64,000 bases of DNA from Porites lobata (GCA_942486035.1 CALNXK010000020.1:490001-554000), one strand, 5' to 3'; shown: positions 48,861 to 61,098, numbered from the stretch's first letter. Translations and numbers: made by a program. Notes: generated from the sequence alone by a model not told the origin.

Positions 48861-49249
48861 GTGCGGGTTATGACGCTGAACAATTGTAGGACGTGGCCAT
48901 AAAAATAAAAATCCTCCTTTACTTTGGTATAAACAAAGTAACATCTACGAAATATTTCATGGAAAGTACATAGTATTTAACCATTAGTAGATGAGGCAGA
49001 AATCGTACGAACGAGTAAGATTTCTGATACAAAAGCAGTGAGTGTGTAAATAAAAACCAAGTTGATGTGCGAAATTCAGAGATTCTATATCTTGCCTCAA
49101 AATGATCGGAAAAGGCATTAGAACTCATTGGTGCTCTGGATCATGACAAAACATTCCCTTGTGTTTTTTTGGCTAGAAGGAATCAATATACCAATGTGGG
49201 GAAGATGTTTTTGCTTTTAAAGTTAATACATATCAAATTCGACAATACA

Positions 49250-49650
49250 TACGTAAGCTTACCTTCGATCGTTGTCACAAACTTACACTCGTTGTAAATA
49301 TCAGCACATGTACTTACAACTGGAAAGGCTTAATAAATGAGTCCACATTCCCCGCTCATTTATACCTGGTAAGTTAGTACCATATTTCGAGACCATTCAG
49401 TATATTTCACAGTCGACCTTTCGCAAGGAGTGTTTATCGATAGATTTCATCACATTGATCCCACAAAAACTTACAATCAACGCACCAACATAAGTCACCG
49501 GCGCTTCTTATAAAAACACGGCAAAATGCGGCATTCTCTGTCCAAAGACACTGCTTTTAAGCGGAGAAACAGCTCCACGCCATGCATTTCTTTGTAGCAA
49601 CTTGCAATGTTTGCCCCTTGGCGATCCCATAATCCTGTGTGCATAACTAA
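49250..49650. repeat. Inverted duplication, right arm
   Basis: Right arm of the pair above; spacer about 390 bp. On the minus strand a 63-codon frame (49495-49686) covers the best-matching part, without a recognised family. Confidence 0.75.
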
Positions 49651-52090
49651 GTCTCCGATTACTGGAAACATTAAGATGCGTGTCACGCTCGACCTTACGC
49701 AGTATTTCGCAATTCAGTACATAGCCTCCGACGCGGTCAAGTTCGTCTGTTCTTACAGCTTCAGTTTCTTACGAAACCTTACTTGGATAATGGATTTACC
49801 ATCAACGAGTATTTCTGATAATGCTTGCGATATTTCTGATAATTGCTGATACAGTTACCAACGAGAAAGCGCCAAACTGATTTGAGGGGATTCCCATATG
49901 GATGAGCACTAGTCGAGCCGACGTGTAACGTGAGGTAATCCGAGCTTTGGTAGTCTCCTTCCCAGCCGCTTGGGCTGAGTCCCGAGCTGCTGCGAAGGGG
50001 ACTAGGGCTTTGGGCGTTCATACGAGTTATGCCAAACTAGATCAGGATGATCTACATGTACTGTCACAAGATGTGTTTTTGCTTGTTTTGAAAATACTTC
50101 GGTTTTTAGTCACTGATTTGAACCGTATTTATTGTTCATGGCCCAGCCCCGGCTTTAAAAAAACTTGAAATGCAACTAGCAAATCAGTTTTACGTAGTTT
50201 TTGATAAGTGCTCAATAAATGGACATGTAGAACAGTCATTGGGTCCGGACAATCAGCGAACCATGCGAGCTATGGGAAAAAATAGAGTTTTATGAAATTG
50301 TGAATACATGAAAAATGTTTCGTGCTTAGTTTCGAGGTTTTGCTGATGGGTGATTTGCAGAATTACGCAGTATTCAGTGAGTATTGATCGACTCTGACTG
50401 ATTAGGGTTAAGCGCCCATTTTACTGACTAGAGTTAATCCGTAAAGCACTCGCTTTACGGATTAGGTCTAAGCGCTGTTTAGGAATAGAGACTTTTCAGT
50501 TTTAAGGATTAGGGTTAAGCGCTTTTTGGCGTTAAAAACTCATTTACAAAGGTTAGCTTTCGGTTATTTTTTTCGTATTACTTCTTTTTCGATTTTTCTT
50601 TCGCGTGGCTCACATGGCTCGCACTGTGTCCTAACTCCAGTCATTTATCGATTGGGTAACGCTATCTATAAGGACACTAGCTATCTGTTTACCACGTGTG
50701 TCGCACGAGGCTGCACAAAAAGCCGTGTTTAAACACTTTGTCCGGCTCACGTCTTTTAGGAATGCTTAAAAAAAGTTAGAAGTTAACATTTTTAAGAGTA
50801 TTTAAAAATACTCCAAAGGAGGTATTACAGAGCGTTTGGGTGGCAGAGCTACGTGCATGATGCAAAGGATCTGCTACAGCTAACTATAACTATAGCTAGT
50901 AAACTACGAAGTCTATAACTTGAACGGCTACTTTCTCTCTGGCGGCTTTAATCCGGGCTTTCATCTTAATGCATTTCAGTCAATTCCAGCTGCACCCAAC
51001 CCTCCTCCGACTACTACGGGGCATTTGCAAATTTTGCGCTGCCCAGGGACCGGGCATTTGCCCGGTTTGTCGATAGCGAGCTCAAAATCCACTAGTGCTC
51101 GGTCTTCATTGGCCGTCGCCGCTCGACTTCCGATCACAATACCGTGACCTATTATGCAATGTAAATTTGGAATCCGCAAGTCTGAAGGACTAGGCAATCT
51201 ATTTGTGCCTTGGTCGTATAAAACCATAGACGAAAAAAAGGCCGTGCACAGTTTGTTATTTGGGAGTTTGTTTTGCAAAGCGGTAGTCGGAGTTTAGAAG
51301 CTTTCTTGGATCAGAAAGACTTGTGTGCGGTATGAAGGTCTATGAGAGGGCAAGTCATAAAGTGATCGCGCGTGAGTACATTTGAGATCCATCCTGCAAA
51401 GTGGGGTAACTAATAATTTTTGATTGTAGTAAGTATGATAGTCTGTTAGAGAAGTATGTTTTGTTGACTCACCTAATTATGATTTTATTCTAATAAGATG
51501 ACTTAATCTGCTAAAATAATGTGCGTTTGTTGTAGACCGTGTTTTAAGGTCCTTTGTGACAAGACATGCCAATCATGGAAAGCACGTGCGACGGTGCGAG
51601 CCGATCGAGGTTGATTACAGTAGTGCATACAGCCGATCTCGTTTCCCTTCAATGCAAACCATATGTTCAAATTGGATGGAACCTAACACGCATAATTTGT
51701 AACATTACTTTTCAGTGGAGCAATGGCACAATTCTGAATCGAGGACGTCGCAGAGAAGCTCTGTAGCGTCAAAATTATCGTGTTTAAATAGTATTCATAT
51801 TCATGAATTCAAAACGAAGCAAAAAAGAAAAGATTTACACAATTATGACACAAGAGTTACCTGATTAGACTCCATCGCTTTATATGGGTCTCATATGAGT
51901 GGGTGTCATGACTGATTGCACAATTTCATTATCTTCTTTCGCAGCTTTTACATCTAAATGAAAGACAGCAAAAAAGGTTCGCTCCAACGAACAAAACATT
52001 TCGTAAAACTGGAATTCATGTCCAGGCATTTTCTTGGGAAAAAAATGAAATTGTCATATCCAACGCTGTTACTCGTGTTCTATTTTACTA
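49651..52090. other. Intergenic with short GATTAGGGTTAAGCGC repeat
   Basis: Three spaced copies of GATTAGG(GT/TC)TAAGCGC at 50400-50530 with a CGTAAAGC/GCTTTACG hairpin between the first two. A Gly-rich minus-strand frame at 50976-51278 resembles a low-complexity repeat, not a gene I know. Confidence 0.45.
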
Positions 52091-52095
52091 TTGAC

Positions 52096-52285
52096 CAGTA
52101 GATTCCATGTTGCCGTTCGTGTGTTGAGTAATAGATCACGGATGACGTCAAAATGTGGTAAAAACAATGAAGTGGCACACGAACCGCAGGCGAGACTGTG
52201 TCACTTATGTTTTTACCACATTTTGACGTCCTCTGTGATCTATTACTGAACAGACCCACGGTAACATGCAATCTATTTGTTTTAT
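52096..52285. mobile_element. Palindromic MITE, TAATAGATCAC/ TGACGTCAAAATGTGGTA arms
   Basis: Inner arms GACGTCAAAATGTGGTAAAA and their complement (52143-52162 / 52211-52230), outer arms TGAGTAATAGATCAC and GTGATCTATTACTGA. Centre GGCACACGAACCGCAGGC. I recall this foldback as common in coral genomes. Ends approximate. Confidence 0.75.
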
Positions 52286-52439
52286 ACAATGATCAGAAAA
52301 GAAAAAAGACCGATACACATACCTGCCTCGTACCGCTTGACTGGTCGAGGATTTGCGCTAGTTTAGGCATTTTTTAAGTCCCAAGCGCTACTTTTCGTCT
52401 CTGTTTCTTCTTTTTCTTTATCTTAATTATATAGTTACT

Positions 52440-52740
52440 ATTTACTTACCAATTTAAGTCTCCACTCTCAACAGAGTATTGCAGACTGCTTTAAATAATT
52501 AAAATTACAACAACGAATACAACAATAACATAAAATTACTAATCAATATGTAAGATTAGACACAGGGATTGCCTAAATGAACATGGCGAAGTAGATACTA
52601 TAATTTCTGGTGGGAGATTGTTCCACTGTGCAATTGTCCTAGGGTAAAAAGAGTTCTTATAATAATCACATGTACAACGTGGCTGTTCAAATCGATGACA
52701 GAGAGACGAGAGTCTGGTATTATACCTCAAAGCAGAATAA
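52440..52740 (-). pseudogene. LINE reverse-transcriptase C-terminal fragment
   Basis: Minus-strand frame 52539-52730 with YYKNSFYPRTIAQWNNLPPE. The S-F-[YF]-P-R-T-x-x-x-W-N-x-L-P motif closes the ORF2 of many non-LTR retrotransposons (CR1/Rex-like). 5'-truncated, as expected of LINE insertions. Confidence 0.75.
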
Positions 52741-54755
52741 TGGCGAAAACATTTTGCAAAACGGCGAGTCTCTCATAGCGATGAAACACGATGGCAGCTG
52801 TTGTGAAGATTTCTTATAGTTTAGGCATTCTAAAGTAGTCAAGAGCTCTTCTGTCCCCGTTTCTCCATTTTTCTTTCTTGTAAATAGCTCCTGTTGAACA
52901 TTTTTCCACGATTTCACTTGCTTTTGTCGGAAAGAATCTCACAAACATATTCAAAACCGCGCCACATGTTGAACAAAAGTTTCGCGTGAAGTCATCCATT
53001 TATCTGTACTGGCAACGACCAATCACAGTGCGCGTAGCATTCACATCATAAATATGTACACGGTATTGCGTGACATTTCAAACACGCTGACTCAGTGGTG
53101 ACTCAGCTATGATGATGTCGTTTTTCGCTGACCCTGGGCATTTGAGTCTTGCTCAACAATATTTCTGTTATAGCGAGGGGTGAGAGCAACTGCGTAAGTA
53201 GATGGCGTATTTAAAACTGCGTTTTGCAATTACCTTACAGTAGCTAAATGCTGAATTTATTAATAAGTAATTCAAGGCTTTGGCAGTTATTTTTCGCCAG
53301 GGATGAAGCAAAAACTTCAACCTTCAAAATTTTTGTAAATGACGATTTAAGATCGTCAGTATTATCACCACGTGTATATCGCGCATTAAAATGTCTAAAG
53401 TTTGCTATTTAAATGCAGAGTTTTATCATGTTCAGAATAATGTCAATTTAAATGCGTAGTTAATCAATTTGATTTTTACACAATTTTGAACGTTTCAGAG
53501 ATAAAAAACTTACTTGGTACGGGACCATAAATTTTAGTACTGGGCTTTTTTGGACTTGACATATCACAACCCTTTTTGGTCTGTAAACCTTTGAGGTGCT
53601 CATGTGATTCTACTTATTTTAAATCTACTAGTTTAATTGTTAGTACTTGCGAGATGGCTAAAACTAGTGGCTTGCATGTCTTTGTGTCAGTGACAGCATT
53701 GCATGCCGATCTTACCTGGTCATTTGCAATTCGGGGATTCGTGCATCAAAATAACGTGGAAAGTGTTACCACTGTGGCCAGAGGTATGTGTGTGTGTGTG
53801 AAATCGAAAATTTCAAGCCTCGGGTTTTGGCAAAAAAAAGAAACAACAACAAAAAATCCTTCCATCACCCCCGTCGCTTGAAATCAGGAGTACCCCCCGG
53901 GGCTAGTGTGTTGCAGCACTGTGTGCGGTGCTCTGATTGCATGGGACTACCCGGCAAATTAGTCAGCAGCGGGTTAGACAGTAATAAGAACGAAATGCCA
54001 GAGCCGATGTCGTTCAAAGTTGGGTTAAGGTTGAGCAGGAGCCGATTACTTGGTTGAACCAATTTGCGCAATTTGAATTCGATTAGGCAAATTCAGTTTA
54101 ATTCTTTTTGTCTGCAATTTGATGATTGGTTGCTCTAAAAAGAATAGGGAAGACTATCCAAGAAAATGCCTTTGAGCAAAAGAAAAATAAACGTGGACTA
54201 AAATTTAACCGCAGGTTAGCTCTAATCGGTCTTCGAACAACTGGACTCTGGTGAATAACAAAAGCTATAGGTCTCATCCAGACCACAGGTTGTACAACTA
54301 TGCTCTGTTTATTTTCCAAGTGAAAGTTAAAGTAGATAATGTTGATGATGGTGATGATAATGATAGAGATCAAATGTTAAAGATGATAGTGGTGATGGTA
54401 GTAGTGTTGACGATGATGACGACGCTGACGTTAATAATGATCATTGTTTGTATAACGAGGGGCTATAAATGTGTGGATTCATCATTCAATCAGAAAAAAA
54501 AAGTTTCAGTTAGTTTTTGTTTTCAATACCACTTTTAAGTAAGTTATCTTAAGACACAAATATTTCTAACCAATGGAAAAAATGCAAGGCCAGAAAATGA
54601 ATTCTATCATTTGCCGAAGCAACTCCAAGGAAAATATATTGTTTTAGGTCCTTTATAAGACACCAACCTTTCTTTCGTTTGATTTGAGGATCCTTCAATT
54701 TTAACTTTGTTGATTCGGTTCTTTTAATAGAATTTCTTTTGTTGATATTTTGTAG
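52741..54755. other. Region upstream of gene C
   Basis: Mostly nothing recognised. A GAT-rich stretch (54326-54460) is listed below. Half of a GGAGTACCCCCCGG terminus at 53886. The last 30 bp are pyrimidine-rich and end TTTTGTAG at 54755, like an intron end. Confidence 0.4.
54326..54465 (+). pseudogene. Possible scrap of the acidic exon, or GAT-type simple repeat
   Basis: In two adjoining frames it reads DNVDDGDDNDRD and SVDDDDDADVNNDH, much like the acidic tract of exon 2. Low complexity, so homology cannot be proved by eye. Confidence 0.25.
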
Positions 54756-54762
54756 TCACTGA

Positions 54763-55081
54763 GACTATAATCAAAAGAGAAGTACCATTGAGCTGAAAGG
54801 AGGGGCTCAGTATTCCCCAAGGACAACGGAGCAAGCATCCCACCAGGGGGCCGAAGTTCTTGCCAAAAGAGAACCTTTTGGTCAACAAACTAGTTGCGAA
54901 GAACGACCGATCAGTAATGGTGTTTGTTTCAGTGAAAGAGCAGTTTCCGAAAACTACCATGTACTGAAAGCTGAATATGGCCGAGTTCTGTTTGAGAGAG
55001 ACCAGGCGCACAGAACTTTACAAATCGCAAATTTCCAGCGTACATCTGTGGTTAAGCAACAGAGGAATAACGGTTCTTATG
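54763..55081 (+). CDS. Gene C exon 1, start unresolved
   Basis: Longest version of exon 1: about 106 codons without an ATG in frame, ending in phase 1 at GTATGG. TGA at 54760-54762 closes the frame immediately upstream, as in B. The AG at 54762-54763 could be the true acceptor. VLFERDQA and LQIANF are conserved with A and B. Confidence 0.55.
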
Positions 55082-58000
55082 GTATGGAATTTTTTCCATT
55101 TTTGATAACGGTAGTTTTTCTTCCCTACATCTACTTCAGGGTTGTTTAACAACTACAAACATAAAAGTGACGCCTGCACAATATTTACCACCCGAAGACA
55201 TATAATTATGAAAACAGAATGTTTAGCAAGGAATATCTACATTACGCGTTGTGGTTATAGACCCACATCGCCCCCAAGGCACAGTTGTTATGATTTCTGA
55301 CAAAGAGTCGTATATATATCAGTCTACGATACATTTGCTGGGAAGCGGACTTGAGCACCCACTCTGTTGTAACTTGTAAGACATACCTGCCAGGCTGAAA
55401 ACTTTTTATGCACACGCATGTACTTTGTGGGCCTTTTTGGCTTCTTCACAACTTTCTGGGTCTAATTTATTGAATGGATGTATGTAAAAAAAAAAGAATT
55501 GTTCTGGTAGCCAGTTAAATAGTTGCTTATACTATAGTGAACTCATGCCGCTTGAGGCTCAAACTGAAGTTTGATATTTATCTTAAACTGTTTAATAGGA
55601 TTGCATGTGAAACATAAATAAATAAATAACGATTTGGAGGTAGCACATCCACATAGCGGTTCTTCGCCTACCTGATTCCCGGTTGAATTAATATTCGGAA
55701 ATGTTGGTTTTTGAGGAGAGGGGGAAACCGGAGTACCCGGGGAAAAACCTCTCGGAGCAAAGGAAAGAACCAACAACAAACTCAACCCACATATGGCGTC
55801 GACGCCGGGATTTGAACCCGGGCCACATTGGTGGGAGGCGAGTCCTCTCACCACTGCACCACCATTGCTCCCCAATGGTGGCGAAATACATAATGATATG
55901 CTTTCGCTAAGACTTCAAGTTGTCGGATATATGCAATCATTAGTTGGGGATTTGAACAACAAGTTCACTTGGTCCTCATTTCCTTTTGTTGCCCATGAAA
56001 GTAGCCGGGGGTCATACGTAGTGTCCGGACTAATGAAACCCCTTAGTGATAGCCCTGCGTTTTAAGTCATTCGCTGGTTCAGTATAGTTGCTGGTTTTAT
56101 TGCCGTTATTGCCTGCTAAACCTCACTCGTTTCTCTTCCGTGCAGGGGCTACCGGTAATTCAACCAGAGAAGACAAAATGTGTGATGAACATGACACGTC
56201 GGAACAATACTATTTACAGAGGTCCACGAAAGTATGCAAAAGAAAGCCCCACCTACGACAACAAAATAACCGCAGTAAATCTTACAGCAACAAACCTACA
56301 TCTCCTCGTCTTGTTAATGGGCATACAAATTGTTTCAGTCTAACAGGAGATGGTTGCTATGAGAATGGTCATGAAGATAATGACGGAGTAGAAGAAGATA
56401 AAAATTCTAGTCACACGAGCAGAGCTCTTGTAGATAGTGTTGCACATGGAAATTTTTCCTTTGATGAAGACAACGGTAACAGTGATGATGCTGTCGGCGA
56501 AAGTAACGGAAGTGAAAACAACGATCGGTACTGCATCCTGAATTGCGACAGCAGTAAGGATGCTGAATGTCAAACTGGTGGTGCTAATGAACTAGGCGAT
56601 AGGCACGGGCGCGACGTTGATGGCAATCATGACGCTAACATAGGCAACGGTAATGCTGACCATGATGATGATAATGATGGAGCCAATGCTGCTTCTACTG
56701 TTAAAAATGACGATGATAGTGATGAAGATGGTGATAACGGCTGCAATGGATATCACAACCCTCACCACCTCCACCATGCTAGACACGAACATAGTGATGG
56801 TGGGGGTGGTGAGGGTAATACGGTTCGAAGTGGTGACAGGGATAATGCTAAAGACCGTGGTAACCGTGGGGAGTTTAATGGAAATAGCAACTTTGATTAT
56901 GAAAATAAAAATGATGATGATGAATCAGAAGACGTTGTGGCCAAATCAAGCTCGTTACCTGTTGAAAGCCTTGTGCCAAGGAAAAGTTTCAAAGATTTTA
57001 AATTAGCTACCAAGGACACCAAACTTAGTTTACCACTTAACGCTGGCTTGGATGACCAAGTCAAATCTCGGACAATCGGAACTATAGCGGGGGACAACAA
57101 TGGTAACAAAAAGCCGCCGGGGGCTAAAGCGAAAACGTGGCTTACGAGTAATGAGTACACTGCAAAGATACCTACGATGAGTTATCCACCAAGCCTAGGA
57201 TCGAAGACTTCGTCATTGAGGTTACCTCGAGTAAATGGGGCGGAATTAAATTACTTCAATAGCAGAATACCATCCCTAGATGCAACAGGTATCAATCAAA
57301 ATTTCCTTGCGCGACATACGACAGATCAAAGTCTACAATATGCCTCACAGCCTAGTGATTTTAAACTAACGAGAGAATTGACTTCACGTACGGATTGGCC
57401 CGTATGGAGTCTACCACCTCCTGCAATGACTGAAACAAATGATTTGAGACATCGATGGCCTCAGTCAAGTGTACTCTACCCTTCCGTCGGCGGTTATCAA
57501 ACTGGGGCACAAAGTAACTGGAATGATGAGCCACCTGCATTAAGGTTACCTACAGTAAAATCGCCCGCGCCCGTGGTACGTCCCAACGTCACTGCACCAG
57601 TCACGGAGTTGCAGCCTTCTGCAAGTGTAACATCTCAGAGTGTACCTTCATACAGCTATCAATCCAGTGTGTTGCCTGAAAATTTGCAAGAACGTTTCAA
57701 GGAGCCTTCCATACCCAATTTCTTTCCAGAAAACCAAGAAAATGTTCGTCCTATCATTTTATCTGCTTCAAGAAGAGAAGAGGAGACAACTGGTACTGAG
57801 GCATTATCACCAGAGTTCCCGGATGACCCCTCACTTGCTGCACTGGAACGCAAGGTGGCGGAGGCATGCGCAGTAGTTGAAAGGGTTATGAAAGAACGCG
57901 AAGAAAGAACAAAAGCGCAGCGTGAGGCAGCGCGAAAGAAAAGAGAGATGAGAGAACAAAGAGAAAGAGAGGCAAGAGAAATGAGAGAAAGAGAAGAAAG

Positions 58001-58530
58001 AGAAAGGAGAGAAAGTGAAGAAAGAGAAAGGAAAGAAAGAGAAAAGAGAAAAAGGGAAGATGGAAAAATGAGAGAAAGACAAGAGAGAGAAATGAGGGAA
58101 AGAGACGGGAGCGAACAGATAGAAAATGAAGACAGGGATACGAGGTGGTTTGGGGGAGAACGGGCGCCTGTCCAAGAGAGCCCGCGATGGCAGTGCGAGC
58201 ATTATCAGCGGCGTTGCCTCGTTAAGTTTCCTTGCTGTGGAATATTCTACCCGTGTCATCGCTGTCACAATACATCAGGGGCGTGTGATACTGATGACAG
58301 GAAGGCGAATAATGCGACGCATGTCAAGTGTGGCGTATGTGGACACGAAGAAGAGGTGAGTGTCTGTCACAATTAAATCTCAACAGTGATGAATACTACA
58401 GATAAGCTCTTGGAAAGATAAGGATATGAACATTTCTTACAGAGCTATCACTTAGAGTGTACAGCTCACATTGTTTCATACTCTACTTCAAGTTATTTTT
58501 GCACTTGTCGTAACTAACTCTTTCCTTTCC

Positions 58531-58584
<54 letters not shown>

Positions 58585-60770
58585 GTGAAATTTAGATCAA
58601 TGAAGGAAGCCAGTATTGCAGTGGTTGCGGCGAACAAATGTCAGCGTATTTTTGTTTTATATGCAAACATTTTACCGGAGTGGAAAAGAACCCATTTCAC
58701 TGCGATAAATGTGGTATTTGTCGGTAAGTTGTTACAGATAGGAGTTCCGATAATGAATCTAGATATAACCAATTTTAATTATTTCTTTACCTCCCGTTTT
58801 AGACGTCGATTTATTAAGAACAGTTTTGTACAGTCGTTGGTTGATGGCTTAAAACAAAAGACTTGATTGCATTTTGAAATAAAGATACTAGTTTTGGCAT
58901 TGCGGTTAAGTAAGCGTTGATAATACTTAAAACTGCACACGTCTGGGTGAAAGTTTTATTTAATATTCAAACCTAGATACGACTTCAGTCAGGTGCATAA
59001 CGGGAACCTGTTTTTGCGCGTCAGTACAAATTTGATGAGATGGCGTTGAGATGTTTTTCTGCAATAGAAAAAGTAAGGTCTATTTGCGAACATAAGGATT
59101 TATTGGCTCTGTAAGGGTTTCATTTACCTAAAACTGGAGAACATCTATAAATCGTTTATGTTTTTTTTGTCGTGAACAGTATCCACAAGGACAAATCGTT
59201 TCACTGTGATGTTTGCAACGTGTGTCTGGACAAACGACTTGAAGGGAAACATAAGTGCAGGCCAGATTCTGGACACGACGAGTGTTGTATATGTTTAGAG
59301 GTAAGTGGAGACTGACTATTTTCTACTTAGGAAACAGAACTGATAAAATGGCATTACGAGCCAAGGTCAAACTTGTATCGTTGCTTAACTTGCATGTGTG
59401 GAAGTTTATAACAGAGACAAGAGTAAGTGACAAATGAGTGTGTGTGGCGCAGACCAAGTTGTGTTTTGTTTGGTATGGTGCACTGCAGTAATGACTCCCT
59501 TTAAACATTTCAAATTTCTCCTGGGACGGTGAAGTGAGTGTCGTTTAAATTTTCCTTTATTAGCATCCCTAGTATCAGTATTTCAACTGACAGTTGCATA
59601 AACAATTTGACTGCTTAATTTCAACCACAAATAAAACCTTTGTGTCTGAGGTAACAAACCTTTATACACTTCTGACAGATAGTTTTGGCAAACCCAGTTT
59701 GAACAGTAGCAAAGAGGAGTGTGCCACCATATTTATAGTACATGCCTTTTGTTCACTGAAATCAAGCTAGGCGAAAAAGAGTCTAAACAGATGTTTATAT
59801 TGTAATTAAATCAACTTTCTGTACTCTACACAGGATGCGTTCAGCGGTTGCCAGATCCTGCCATGCTCCCACAAGGTCCATAAGGAGTGTGCCATTGCTA
59901 TGATTCAGAACGGAGTGTAAGTGGCCAACAGAAGTAGATAAATATAAATAAATAGTAATGAATTGAAATGTATAAATAAGCTGATTTAAGTATAGATAGC
60001 ACATCTACACATTGGTGCTTCGTCTACCTGACCATTACCGATTGAAATGGAATTCGGGAATGTTGTTTTGAGGAGATGGAAAAATCGGAGTACCAAGCTA
60101 AGACATGAAAAAACCCAAGGATCAAGGCCGTGCATCAAAACTTAACTCCTTATACCGCGCCTCCCACTATCTAGTAATAATAGTAATAATAATAGTTTAT
60201 TAAAACTCTCTTGCAGAAAAACAAAAATCATACTAGTTAAAATATCGAAATGTAAGAACGTTATCTACCTTCTTGTCCTACAGGTAATATACTCGTCTGA
60301 TTAAACAGATAGGGTCGGTTATTTAAACGAAGTTGAACTTAGACCGCGGTTTAGGAAATCTTTGGACCTTCAGATCTTTTCCCTAGTGGGTTGTTTTAAG
60401 AAGACAAATGCTTCTCTAGTCTACGCCTTATGCTTTCATGAAACTGTTCACGATAATTGGTGTTAACATAAAAGTGTTTGGCAAATTGAAGATGGCTTGG
60501 AACGCGGTTTTGGTAAGCACCGGCTAAACTCCGTTTAAATATCTGGCCCATAGAATTTGTCTGTTTTCTTCCTTAAATTGTATTCGGGCTGATTATCTCC
60601 AAAAAATGAAGACTCACTTAGAGGAGAGTCTCCTCAGCTCTCTTCCACTTCTCTTCTAGCCCGAGACCGAAGTGTTTATTACAGATAAATGTTAATTTGT
60701 TTGCTTCTTTCTGTGTTTCAGACGAAACTGTCCGATATGCCGCCATCCTTTGTTTAGCCAAGACTCATAG
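54763..60770 (+). CDS. Gene C: long CHY/CTCHY zinc finger, RING-H2 E3 ubiquitin ligase
   Basis: Third paralogue. Exons: about 54763-55081, 56146-58355, 58596-58723, 59180-59300, 59834-59916, 60722-60770 (TAG 60768). All junction phases agree. From ATG 56178 the product is 852 residues, with the same order of regions as B. Two differences: an in-frame loss of about 94 residues in the Ser/Thr/Pro-rich middle (junction near 57522) and a stop one codon early (CAG to TAG). The CHY, CTCHY and RING residues are all kept. Acidic tract and N-terminus are closer to A than to B. Intron 2 is short (240 bp) with a 49-bp CT array directly before the acceptor region. Expected role: E2-dependent ubiquitin transfer through the RING, with substrate choice by the long N-terminal part; this is inference from domains. 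Confidence 0.85.
55617..55882 (-). mobile_element. tRNA-derived SINE
   Basis: On the minus strand: a tRNA-like head with an A box (GTGCAGTGGTGAGAGGAC) and a B box (GGGTTCAAATCCC), a body with CTCCGGTTTCCCCCTCTCC, and a (TTTA)n tail at 55617-55630 on the + strand as ATAAATAAATAAATAA. Youngest-looking SINE in the window and the reference for those in intron 5 of A, B and C. Confidence 0.85.
56146..58355 (+). CDS. Gene C exon 2 (main exon)
   Basis: Acceptor CCGTGCAG (56145), donor GTGAGT (58356). Acidic tract about 56370-56940, KPPGA segment 57110, IPSLDATGIN 57270, deletion junction 57522 (GGAATGATGAGCC), SYSYQSSVLPE 57650, Glu/Arg helix 57886-58155, CHY finger from 58187. Confidence 0.85.
58532..58580. 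repeat. (CT)n microsatellite in the splice-acceptor tract
   Basis: About 24 CT units, ending 15 bp before the exon 3 acceptor TTTAG (58595) of gene C. A and B have only 4-6 CT units there. Confidence 0.95.
59990..60160 (-). mobile_element. Degenerate SINE in gene C intron 5
   Basis: Matches the 3' body of the 55617 SINE: TAGCACATCTACACATTGGT, GGGAATGTTGTTTTGAGGAG, CGGAGTACCAAG. Shares its position with those in A and B. Confidence 0.7.
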
Positions 60771-61098
60771 TAGAGATGAAGAAGCAAATAAGGACCGTTC
60801 ACGAAAAGCTTAGATTTTGAAAGATTTCTGTTACTGCGGTCGCCACGATGCGAATTGTTCGATTGAGAGGAATTTGTTTTCAGAGCATGTTACATGTAAA
60901 AGTTCAGTTTACTAAACAAAAGAAACTGAATACATTATGGCTTCAAAGTTATCCAAAATGAGTCCAATACTAGAAAAAACAAACAAACAACCAGCCGTTA
61001 TGAAGTCTTATCAATACTTTTACCTTAAACAAAAAAAAATATTTGTTGCGAACTGCAAAGTTGTCAAAGCCATGAGAAACGACGCAGTCGTCCTCTTA

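Larger units (their letters stand above)
55082..60721 (+). other. Gene C introns
   Basis: Introns 55082-56145, 58356-58595, 58724-59179, 59301-59833 and 59917-60721. Intron 1 carries a well-preserved SINE; intron 5 the old shared SINE plus AATAAT repeats (60175-60190). Intron 2 lacks about 500 bp present at its start in B. Confidence 0.65.

Noticed and set aside
50976..51278. 100-codon frame ending VVVGGGLGAAGID
   Set aside because: Gly-rich end looks like a low-complexity repeat; no family identified.
55795..55870. tRNA gene on the minus strand
   Set aside because: A and B boxes are present, but the tRNA-like head runs straight into a SINE body with a (TTTA)n tail, and no proper acceptor stem or clover-leaf is visible.
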